Assembly (NCBI RefSeq): GCF_021129195.1
Contig: NZ_JAJOHW010000007.1
Span: 1-47,922 of the forward strand
From: Chromobacterium aquaticum
Lineage (GTDB): Bacteria; Pseudomonadota; Gammaproteobacteria; Burkholderiales; Chromobacteriaceae
Length of the DNA stretch: 47,922 nt
Direction of reading: 5' to 3'
Shown: positions 1 to 9,114 of the stretch, piece after piece
How positions within the stretch are numbered: position 1 is the stretch's first letter
Layout: each line of letters starts with the position of its first letter
Program-made: the position numbers and the translations under genes
Notes under the pieces: model-generated
Seen by the model: the letters and a program-made list of their open reading frames with translations, nothing else
Told to the model about the DNA's origin: nothing
Databases searched by the model: none

Positions 1-1
1 G

Positions 2-625
2 AGCCTGCCGATGCCGGAGCTGGCTTACCAGCGCCTGCGGCTGGGCGAGGCCGGGCCGAGCGACGCCTTGCCGCGCCAGCCGCTGCTGCGGGTGATGAGC
101 GCCGAAGGGCCGCTGTGGCTGGAGCAGACGCCGGAAGTGGACGCCGACGAGGCGCCGGAGCTGGCGGGCCGGCTCAGCTGGCCGCTGCGCTTCGTCATCG
201 GCGACAGCCGCATCAGCCTGGGCCTGCTGCGCGAGGTGGGCCGCGGCGATGTGCTGCTGATCCGCCAGCCGGCGGCGGCGGTGCGCTGCCACGACCGCGC
301 GTTGGGCACTTATCAAACGTATGAGGAAGGAATCGTCATGGAATGGGATGAAACGCAACAGGCGGCGGAGCCGGAAGCGCCGGCGCGCGATATGGGCCAA
401 TTGCCGGTGGAGCTGGAATTCGTGCTGCACCGTAGCCGGATGACGCTGGCGGAATTGCAGGCGCTGTGCCGCGGCCGCTTGCTGGAACTGCCGGCCGACG
501 CCGAGCGACGAGTGGAAGTGCGCGCCAACGGCGCCTTGCTGGGGCGCGGCGAACTGGTGCAGCTGGCCGGCCAGTTGGGGGTGGAAGTGACGGAGTGGCT
601 GGGCGGAGCCGCCGATGTCGAATGA
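2..625 (+). CDS. spaO: SpaO/SctQ sorting-platform (C-ring) protein, 5' truncated by the window edge
   Basis: Reading continues upstream of the first in-frame ATG (position 11) to the window edge, so about the last 205 residues of a roughly 300-residue protein are present. Two SpoA-like segments are visible: one around 'LSWPLRFVIGDSRISLG' (about residues 55-100 from the ATG at 11) and a C-terminal one beginning 'LPVELEFVLHRSRMTL' (about 128-200). SctQ proteins form the cytoplasmic pods of the injectisome that receive substrates before export. The stop overlaps the spaP start by 11 bp, as expected for translationally coupled spa genes. Identity rests on SpoA features plus the spaP-Q-R-S context; confidence is high. 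Confidence 0.88.
   Translation, partial: SLPMPELAYQRLRLGEAGPSDALPRQPLLRVMSAEGPLWLEQTPEVDADEAPELAGRLSWPLRFVIGDSRISLGLLREVGRGDVLLIRQPAAAVRCHDRALGTYQTYEEGIVMEWDETQQAAEPEAPARDMGQLPVELEFVLHRSRMTLAELQALCRGRLLELPADAERRVEVRANGALLGRGELVQLAGQLGVEVTEWLGGAADVE
324..340 (+). promoter_or_regulatory. Internal ribosome binding site and start for a short SpaO isoform
   Basis: A strong Shine-Dalgarno match, AGGAAGGA at 324-331, lies 6 nt before an in-frame ATG at 338-340. Translation from here gives a 95-residue product that is essentially the C-terminal SpoA domain. Internal translation of SctQ/SpaO yielding a separate C-terminal subunit is established for Salmonella and Yersinia; its use here is inferred from the quality of the site. 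Confidence 0.65.
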
Positions 626-1274
626 TATCTCGCTGATCGCGCTGCTGGCCTTCGCCACGCTGCTGCCTTTCCTGATCGCTTCCGGCACCTGTTTCATCAA
701 GTTCTCCATCGTGTTCGTGATGGTGCGCAACGCGCTGGGCTTGCAGCAGGTGCCGTCCAATATGACGCTCAACGGCATCGCGCTGATGCTGTCGATGTTC
801 GTGATGCTGCCGATCGCGCAGCAGGCCTACAGCCATTACCAGGAAGAGCAGGTCAGTTTCAACAGCGTGGAATCGGTGAGCAACTTCGTCGAGAACGGCC
901 TGGACGGCTATCGCGGCTATTTGCAGAAGTATTCCGACCCGGAACTGGTGAGCTTCTTCGAAAAGGCCCAGGCGCAGCGCACCGAGCGCGAAACCGGCAA
1001 TGCCGAGGCCGACGAGCAGCCGTCCATCTTCGCCTTGCTGCCGGCCTACGCGCTCAGCGAGATCAAGAGCGCGTTCAAGATCGGCTTTTATCTCTACCTG
1101 CCCTTCGTGGTGGTGGATCTGGTGATCTCCAGCATCCTGCTGGCGCTGGGGATGATGATGATGAGTCCGGTGACGATCTCGGTGCCGATCAAGCTGGTGC
1201 TGTTCGTGGCGCTGGACGGCTGGACCTTGTTGTCCAAGGGCTTGGTGTTGCAGTACCTGGACCTGGCTTCGTAG
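615..1274 (+). CDS. spaP: SpaP/SctR export-gate protein
   Basis: 219-residue polytopic inner-membrane protein of the FliP/SctR family, which forms the core of the export gate with SctS and SctT. Hydrophobic segments are visible near residues 5-35, 50-70 and 150-200. The stretch 'MMMMSPVTISVPIKLVLFV' near the C terminus is characteristic of this family. Length matches Salmonella SpaP (about 224). The ATG overlaps the spaO stop. Unusually, the gene is not followed directly by spaQ: about 300 bp of repeat elements begin at or just before its stop codon (TAG, 1272-1274), so its last residues may derive from repeat sequence. Confidence 0.95.
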   Translation: MSNDISLIALLAFATLLPFLIASGTCFIKFSIVFVMVRNALGLQQVPSNMTLNGIALMLSMFVMLPIAQQAYSHYQEEQVSFNSVESVSNFVENGLDGYRGYLQKYSDPELVSFFEKAQAQRTERETGNAEADEQPSIFALLPAYALSEIKSAFKIGFYLYLPFVVVDLVISSILLALGMMMMSPVTISVPIKLVLFVALDGWTLLSKGLVLQYLDLAS

Positions 1275-1381
1275 GGGGCAAAACCGCCGATGCTGCGTTG
1301 CGCCTCCTTGTCGTACGACGGGTACTGCCTGCGTCGGCGCGCCTTGCCTCGGTCGCTGCGCTCGGTTTTGCTTCCCGAGTC
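1272..1381 (+). repeat. Small inverted-terminus repeat, family 2, copy A
   Basis: About 110 bp between the spaP stop and the adjoining family-1 element. Ends are inverted: GGGGCAAAACCG (1275-1286) against CGGTTTTGCTTCCC (1363-1376). The core (TTGCGCCTCC, GACGGGTACTGCC, GTCGGCGCGCCTTGCCT) recurs at 21741-21840 and, inverted, at 27737-27848. The right end abuts TTG at 1382-1384, which is also the left flank of the next element, so one may have inserted beside the other. The left boundary is uncertain by a few bases. Confidence 0.7.
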
Positions 1382-1384
1382 TTG

Positions 1385-1529
1385 GAGCCTGTTTACGATC
1401 TGCTGCGCATCGTGGATGCGTTACACGGTAAGTACCGCTTCGAAATGCTCATGTACCACTTGTACATTCCGCTTTCTCAACCGTTTTCGCCTTGTCTCAC
1501 CTTAGCTCGCGAGACTTTGAAACAGTTTC
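1385..1529 (+). repeat. MITE-like element, family 1, copy 1 (145 bp)
   Basis: Begins GAGCCTGTTTACGATCT and ends ...GACTTTGAAACAGTTTC, with TTG on both sides (1382-1384 and 1530-1532), a perfect 3-bp direct duplication. The interior contains TTCGAAATGCTCATGTACC and CCGTTTTCGCCTTGTCTC, shared with the copies at 8939-9078 and 15759-15901 (both inverted) and 23081-23224. It has no coding capacity. It lies inside the export-apparatus operon between spaP and spaQ. Confidence 0.85.
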
Positions 1530-1578
1530 TTGGAGTCGGCGCTGCCCATGCCGCCCGCCTCAATTTTGGAGTTTTGCT

Positions 1579-1839
1579 ATGAATGATCTGGTGTTCGCCG
1601 GCAACAAGGCGCTGTACCTGGTGCTGCTGATGTCGGCCTGGCCCATCATCGTCGCCACCGCCATCGGCCTGCTGGTGGGCCTGTTCCAGACCGTGACCCA
1701 GTTGCAGGAACAGACGCTGCCCTTCGGCATCAAGCTGTTCGGCGTCAGCCTGTGCCTGTTCCTGCTGTCCGGCTGGTACGGCGAGACCCTGCTCGGCTTC
1801 GGCCGGGAGGTGATGCGCATGGCGCTGGCCCGGGGCTGA
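1579..1839 (+). CDS. spaQ: SpaQ/SctS export-gate protein
   Basis: 86-residue FliQ/SctS family protein with two transmembrane hairpin segments (about residues 12-38 and 52-75) and the family-typical stretch '[17 protein letters not shown]'. It forms part of the SctR5-S4-T1 export gate. An upstream in-frame ATG at 1492 falls in repeat sequence; the ATG at 1579 has GGAG at 1568-1571 with 7-nt spacing and gives the usual family length, so it is chosen. Normally spaP and spaQ are nearly contiguous; here about 300 bp of mobile repeats separate them, but the gene keeps its own ribosome binding site. Confidence 0.95.
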   Translation: MNDLVFAGNKALYLVLLMSAWPIIVATAIGLLVGLFQTVTQLQEQTLPFGIKLFGVSLCLFLLSGWYGETLLGFGREVMRMALARG

Positions 1840-1844
1840 GGCGG

Positions 1845-2621
1845 ATGCAGTTCGGCCTGTTCTTCGAAATTCACGGCTGGGTGGCCGCGGCCGCGCTCGG
1901 CTTCGCCCGCGTGGCGCCGGTGTTCTTCATCCTGCCCTTCCTGAACAGCAATGTGCTCAGCGGCGTGGTGCGCACCTCGGCCACCATGCTGGTGGCGCTG
2001 GGGCTGTGGCCGCATCCGGTGGAGGCGCTGCCGGCCTTCCAGGCGCTGCCCTTCCTCGCGCTGATCGCGCGCGAGGTGGCGGTGGGCCTGCTGCTGGGCT
2101 GCCTGCTGGCCTGGCCGTTCTGGGTGTTCCACGCGCTGGGCAGCATCATAGACAACCAGCGCGGCGCGACGCTGAGCAGCAGCATAGACCCGGCCAACGG
2201 CGTGGATACCTCGGAGCTGGCCAATCTGTTCAATCTGTTCGCCGCCGCGGTCTATCTGCAAGGCGGCGGCATGGGCCTGATGCTGGACCTGTTCCGCCAG
2301 AGCTATCAGCTGTGCGACCCCTTGGGCGTGTGCACGCCGGCGCTGACGCCGACGCTGAGCCTGCTCAACCAGGTGATCAGCAAGGCGGTGGTGCTGGCCA
2401 GCCCGGTGGTGGCGGCCTTGCTGCTGTCCGAGGCGGTGCTGGGCCTGCTGTCGCGCTTCGCGCCGCAGATGAACGCCTTCGCGGTGTCGCTGACGGTGAA
2501 GAGCGCGGTGGCCTTGCTGATCATGCTGATGTATTTCGGCCCGGTGCTGCCGGACACGGTGGCGCGGCTGGTGGTGCCGGCGGCGGCGCTGCCCGGCTGG
2601 CTGGGCGCGCCGGTGCGCTGA
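1845..2621 (+). CDS. spaR: SpaR/SctT export-gate protein
   Basis: 258-residue FliR/SctT family inner-membrane protein, the third export-gate subunit. Multiple hydrophobic helices run through its length, and features such as 'LPFLNSNVLSGVVRTS' and 'DNQRGATLSSSIDPANGVDTSELANLFNLF' (the latter given in two parts, near residues 103-132) are typical of SctT. The ATG at 1845 is 6 nt past the spaQ stop; an in-frame upstream ATG at 1752 lies entirely inside spaQ and is rejected. It is followed after 1 nt by spaS, so coupled translation is likely. Confidence 0.95.
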   Translation: MQFGLFFEIHGWVAAAALGFARVAPVFFILPFLNSNVLSGVVRTSATMLVALGLWPHPVEALPAFQALPFLALIAREVAVGLLLGCLLAWPFWVFHALGSIIDNQRGATLSSSIDPANGVDTSELANLFNLFAAAVYLQGGGMGLMLDLFRQSYQLCDPLGVCTPALTPTLSLLNQVISKAVVLASPVVAALLLSEAVLGLLSRFAPQMNAFAVSLTVKSAVALLIMLMYFGPVLPDTVARLVVPAAALPGWLGAPVR

Positions 2622-2622
2622 G

Positions 2623-3786
2623 ATGTCGAACAAGACCGAACAACCTACGCGCAAGCGCTTGCAGGACGCGGCCAAGAAGGGCCAGTCCTTCAAGAGCCGC
2701 GACCTGGTGGTGGCCTGCCTGACCCTGTGCGGCGTCGCCTATCTGGTGTCCTTCGGCTCGCTGGTGGAATTGATGGGCGCTTTCCGCCAGGTGATCGCCG
2801 GCGGTTTCCAGCAGGACATGCAGGGCTATGCCCAGGCGGTGGTTTGGCTGGGCATCAAGCTCTTGCTGCCCATCTTTCTGCTGTGCATCGTCGCCTCCGC
2901 CTTGCCCTCCCTGCTGCAAAGCGGCTTCGTGCTGGCCAGCGAGGCCTTGAAGCTCAATCTGGAAGCGCTGAATCCGGTGAACGGCTTCAAGAAGTTGTTC
3001 AGCCTGCGCACGGTGAAGGAAGCGGTGAAGGCGCTGCTCTACCTGACCAGCTTCGTGGTGGCGGTGCTGGTGCTGTGGCACAAGCACAAGGCGCTGCTGT
3101 TCGCCCAGCTCAACGGCGACCCGATCGGCATGGCGGCGATCTGGCGCGAGCTGCTGCTGGCGCTGGTGCTGACCTGTCTGGGCTGCATCGTGGCGGTGCT
3201 GCTGCTGGACGCGATCGCCGAGTACTTCCTGTTCATGAAGGACATGAAGATGGACAAGCAGGAGGTCAAGCGCGAGATGAAGGAGCAGGAGGGCAACCCG
3301 GAGATCAAGTCGCGCCGTCGCGAGGCGCACATGGAAATCCTGTCCGAGCAGGTGAAGTCCGACATCGAAAACTCGCGCCTGATCGTGGCCAACCCCACCC
3401 ATATCGCCGTCGGCATCTATTTCAAGCCCGAGCTGCTGCCGATTCCCTTCATCTCGGTGATGGAGACCAATCAGCGCGCGCTGGCGGTGCGGGCCTACGC
3501 GGAAAAAGTGGGGGTGCCGGTGGTGCGCGACATCCCGCTGGCGCGGCGCATCTTCGCCAGCCACCGCCGTTATTCCCTGGTCAGCCTGGACGAGGTGGAG
3601 GAAGTGCTGCGCTTGCTGATGTGGCTGGAGCAGGTGGAAAACGCCGGCGTGGAAGCGCCGGAGCCGGAACCATCGCCGCTAGCGGCGGCGGAGCGGGGGA
3701 AAGACGCGAACGCCGCCGGGCCGGTTGTGGATAAATCCGCCGCCGAGCCCGCCTCTGTGGATAAACGAGACGAGCGGGACGGCTGA
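2623..3786 (+). CDS. spaS: SpaS/SctU substrate-specificity switch protein
   Basis: 387-residue FlhB/SctU family protein. Four membrane segments occupy about residues 28-200, followed by a cytoplasmic domain with the autocleavage motif N257-P258-T259-H260. Cleavage between N and P switches export from early substrates to translocators. The family is usually about 350 residues; here the C terminus carries an extra acidic, alanine- and proline-rich tail of about 35 residues after 'LEQVENAG'. Two identical TGTGGATAA words (3726-3734, 3756-3764) fall in this tail. It closes the spaO-S transcription block. Confidence 0.96.
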   Translation: MSNKTEQPTRKRLQDAAKKGQSFKSRDLVVACLTLCGVAYLVSFGSLVELMGAFRQVIAGGFQQDMQGYAQAVVWLGIKLLLPIFLLCIVASALPSLLQSGFVLASEALKLNLEALNPVNGFKKLFSLRTVKEAVKALLYLTSFVVAVLVLWHKHKALLFAQLNGDPIGMAAIWRELLLALVLTCLGCIVAVLLLDAIAEYFLFMKDMKMDKQEVKREMKEQEGNPEIKSRRREAHMEILSEQVKSDIENSRLIVANPTHIAVGIYFKPELLPIPFISVMETNQRALAVRAYAEKVGVPVVRDIPLARRIFASHRRYSLVSLDEVEEVLRLLMWLEQVENAGVEAPEPEPSPLAAAERGKDANAAGPVVDKSAAEPASVDKRDERDG

Positions 3787-6273
<2,487 letters not shown>

Positions 6274-6289
6274 GTTAGGAGAGAATATT

Positions 6290-7549
6290 ATGGCAACTAT
6301 TATCGGCAGTGTTTCCACCCACAATCCGTTTCCGGCGGCGCTTGAATCCGGCGCGGCTGAAAAATCACCTGTCGCCAAGTCCTTGGTGGACATCAAGGAC
6401 ATCCTGCCCATCCTGAACAGCGCCGGCCGCGACGGCAAGGCGCTGGCCGAGGCGATGAGCGGCCCGCAACTGCGCCCGCCGTCCGCCGAGGTGAGCAAGC
6501 AAGTGACCGACGCGCTGAAGAGCTATCTGAGCGAAAAAGCGCAGGACCCGGCCTTCGTCCAGGACCTGGGCGCGGTGTATCAGAAGGTCGAGTCCGGCGT
6601 CAGCAAGCTGGTGAACGACAAGGTCAAGGAGCAGGCCGAGCAGGGCAAGCCCTTCGACATCAGCGGCATGGCGCCCAACGGCGCGGCCTTGATGGTGGCC
6701 GCCATCGTGCTGATGTCGGCGCTGCGCACCGCCGACAACACGCTGAGCAGCAAGCTGTCGCTGGTGGGCTTCGACGCCACCAAGGCCACCGCCGCCTCCA
6801 TGGTGCGCGAGGGCGTGGCCAATCTGTCCAGCAGCATCGCCCAGGGCGTGGGCCAGATGGCCATCACCGGCGTTGGCGCCAAGAAAAACCTGAGCGGCTT
6901 GAGCGCCGAGCGCGGCGCGCTGAAGAACAACGCGCCCAAACTGGCCAAGCTGGGCGACGAGGGCCGCAACATCCAGTCCGCGCTGGGCCGTCAGAACACC
7001 GTCAAGCTGGGCACCGACGCCGACAGCCTGAAGCAGGTGGGCCTGAAGCCGCAGCAGCCGGGCGCGGCCAAGCCGGGCGCGGGCGAGTTGAACGCGCAGT
7101 CCAATGCCGCCGGCAGCGTGGCCGACGGCATGGCCGGCGACACGATAGGCCTGCAGTCCAGCAAGCAGCGTTTGTCCAAGGAGCATGAAACCGCGCTGGG
7201 CGGCGCCGGCGAGAACTTGTCGGTGAAGGGGCAGGCGGAACAGCTGGCCATGGACGACACCAAGCTCAAGGCCGAGGCCAAGAAGACCACCGGCCGGGCC
7301 ATCATGGACAGCTCGTCCGCGGCCAGCAATATCGCCGGCGGCTCCGGCCGCTACGCCGCCACGCTGGAGCAGTCCGAGCAGCAGATCAGCCAGGCTTCCA
7401 GCCGCGTGGCGAATACCGCCTCCGAGGAAACCCGCGAGAGCAGCCGCAAATCCGACAGCTTCATCCAGGAGCTGCTGCGCACCTTGGACACGATCAGCCA
7501 GTCCAAGAGCGCGGCCATGGGCGCGGTGGCCGGCAACATCCGCGCCTGA
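6290..7549 (+). CDS. cipC: CipC: SipC/IpaC-family translocator (SctB)
   Basis: 419 residues, similar to SipC (409). A central hydrophobic stretch, 'GAALMVAAIVLMSAL' (about residues 127-141), is the single membrane-spanning region of this family; the C-terminal half is polar and serine-rich, and ends 'MGAVAGNIRA'. SipC-family proteins form the translocon with SipB and in Salmonella also nucleate and bundle actin. A good ribosome binding site (TTAGGAGAG) precedes the ATG, 16 nt after cipB. A GC-rich hairpin follows the gene. Confidence 0.92.
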   Translation: MATIIGSVSTHNPFPAALESGAAEKSPVAKSLVDIKDILPILNSAGRDGKALAEAMSGPQLRPPSAEVSKQVTDALKSYLSEKAQDPAFVQDLGAVYQKVESGVSKLVNDKVKEQAEQGKPFDISGMAPNGAALMVAAIVLMSALRTADNTLSSKLSLVGFDATKATAASMVREGVANLSSSIAQGVGQMAITGVGAKKNLSGLSAERGALKNNAPKLAKLGDEGRNIQSALGRQNTVKLGTDADSLKQVGLKPQQPGAAKPGAGELNAQSNAAGSVADGMAGDTIGLQSSKQRLSKEHETALGGAGENLSVKGQAEQLAMDDTKLKAEAKKTTGRAIMDSSSAASNIAGGSGRYAATLEQSEQQISQASSRVANTASEETRESSRKSDSFIQELLRTLDTISQSKSAAMGAVAGNIRA

Positions 7550-7592
7550 TCCGCTAGCCCGGAACCGGGCGGGGCCGTCCCAGGCTCCGTCC

Positions 7593-7621
7593 GCCGGCCC
7601 GGCCATTCCGGTCGGGCCGGC
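7593..7621 (+). terminator. GC-rich hairpin between cipC and cipD, possible attenuator
   Basis: A 12-bp stem (GCCGGCCCGGCC / GGTCGGGCCGGC, one G-T pair) with the loop ATTCC is followed by CTTCCT but no clean T-run. It lies in the 140-bp cipC-cipD gap. It could partly terminate transcription or protect the 3' end of the cipBC message, adjusting the ratio of translocators to needle-tip protein. The function is inferred from structure and position only. Confidence 0.45.
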
Positions 7622-7689
7622 CTTCCTCACCATTCATCCCGCCAGCGCCTGGGCGCCTGCCTCGGCGCTGGCCATGCAGGGGAATCCCC

Positions 7690-8865
7690 ATGAACGGCAT
7701 TCAAACCACTCTTTCCACGCCACTGACGCGGCCACAGCTCGCTGAAACCCCGGCCGCCGCGCCGCGCGCCGATGTCGCCGGCCAGGCTGTCGAAACCCGC
7801 GCCGCCGCGCCGCAAGGGCCGGAGCTGTCCGCGCTCAATAGCGCCCAGGGCAAGGCCGACGCGCTGCGCCAGGCCAATGAAACCATCCGTCGCGTCGTGG
7901 AAGGGCAGACCACGTATGAAAGCAAGCTGGCCGACCAGCGCTGGCAGGCGGCGATTGCTGGCGGCGAGCAGCCGCCGGCCGAGCGCGTGGCATTTCAGCG
8001 CGGCGCCTTGACGCGGGCGTTGGACCAGGCTCGCGACACGCAGACCCTGACGACTCAGCAACTCAGCGGCGGCTTGAATAGCGTGGCGCAGAGCGGCTAC
8101 GAGATGTCCGCCGAGCAAAAGTCGAAGTTGCAGGCGGATATCGCCGACACGCTGGCCGACGCCCCGCCGACGGCGCGGGAATTTGCCGAGCCGATGTTGT
8201 TCTCCGCCCCGGCGCCGGGCGCGGGCAAGGACATGATTTCCGACCGCGAACTGTGGGAAATGATCAGCGAGTCCATTGGCAACATCAAGGACGGCTACCT
8301 GGGCGTGTATGAGAACGTGGTGGGCAAATACATCGAGTTCTACCAGGAGTTCAGCGACATCCTGTCCAAGATGGCCGGCTGGATCTCGTCCAACGACAAG
8401 GGCGACAAAGTCACCCTGAGCGTGGGCGAGTTGTATGACGCGCTGAAGACATTGAAGGCGAAATACGAGAACACGGTGTTATTCCCCACCAGCGGCACCA
8501 CGACCGAGGCCGAGGCGAAAAAATGGGCCAAGGAGCTGGGTCTACCGGAAAGCTGTGTGCAAAAAAAAGGCGACGGCTATGTGGTGGTCATCGACACCGG
8601 TCCGGTGCAGAAAATGATGGACGCCTTGAAAGGCCTGGCCGGCGGCAGCGAGCCGGCGAAAGACAAGAAGGTGGAAATGGACAACGCCAAATTCCAGTCC
8701 TGGCAGTCCGGCTTCAAGGCGCAGGAAGAAAACCTGAAGAACACCTTGCAAACGCTGACCCAGAAATACAGCAACGCAAACTCGCTGTTCGACAACCTGG
8801 TCAAGGTGCTCAGCAGCACCATCAGCAGCTGCACGGAAACCGCCAAGTCCTTCCTGCAAGGCTAA
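7690..8865 (+). CDS. cipD: CipD: SipD/IpaD-family needle-tip protein (SctA)
   Basis: 391 residues, longer than SipD (343) because of an alanine-rich N-terminal region. Sequence such as 'RELWEMISESIGNIKDGYLGVYENVVGKYIEFYQEFSDILSKM' (given here only as the segment near residues 183-225) marks the start of the conserved IpaD/SipD central coiled-coil helix; the C-terminal helix ends 'TETAKSFLQG'. The tip protein caps the needle and senses host contact. The gene position between the translocators and the SipA-like effector is that of SPI-1. It has its own ribosome binding site (CAGGGGAAT before the ATG). Confidence 0.9.
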   Translation: MNGIQTTLSTPLTRPQLAETPAAAPRADVAGQAVETRAAAPQGPELSALNSAQGKADALRQANETIRRVVEGQTTYESKLADQRWQAAIAGGEQPPAERVAFQRGALTRALDQARDTQTLTTQQLSGGLNSVAQSGYEMSAEQKSKLQADIADTLADAPPTAREFAEPMLFSAPAPGAGKDMISDRELWEMISESIGNIKDGYLGVYENVVGKYIEFYQEFSDILSKMAGWISSNDKGDKVTLSVGELYDALKTLKAKYENTVLFPTSGTTTEAEAKKWAKELGLPESCVQKKGDGYVVVIDTGPVQKMMDALKGLAGGSEPAKDKKVEMDNAKFQSWQSGFKAQEENLKNTLQTLTQKYSNANSLFDNLVKVLSSTISSCTETAKSFLQG

Positions 8866-8938
8866 CCAAGGCCTGATGCGGGGTTGCGCCAATGACTGTT
8901 GGCGCGTCCCGCCTCAGCCGTGCCACTGACTTCTGTTA

Positions 8939-9078
8939 GAACCCGTTTACGATCTCGCGGGCCAAGGCGAGACCAGGCCAAAACAGCCGAAAAAGCGGAG
9001 CGCACGCACCGTGCATGAGCATTTCGAAGCACTCGCCGAGTCACGCCTCACGACGCGCAGCGGATCGTAAACAGGTTC
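8939..9078 (-). repeat. MITE-like element, family 1, copy 2 (140 bp, inverted)
   Basis: Ends are near-perfect inverted repeats: GAACCCGTTTACGATC at the left and GATCGTAAACAGGTTC at the right (one mismatch). TTA flanks both sides (8936-8938 and 9079-9081). The interior contains GTGCATGAGCATTTCGAAGC, the complement of the core in copies 1 and 4. It lies between cipD and cipA within the translocator/effector block and has no coding capacity. Confidence 0.88.
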
Positions 9079-9114
9079 TTAGCCACTCTAGATAAGGCTT
9101 AGGAGAACCACACC

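Noticed and set aside
1290-1582. Short frames between spaP and spaQ with peptides such as '[11 protein letters not shown]'
   Set aside because: The same peptide pattern appears in frames over other repeat copies (for example 15672-15866), so these are translations of the repeat, not genes.
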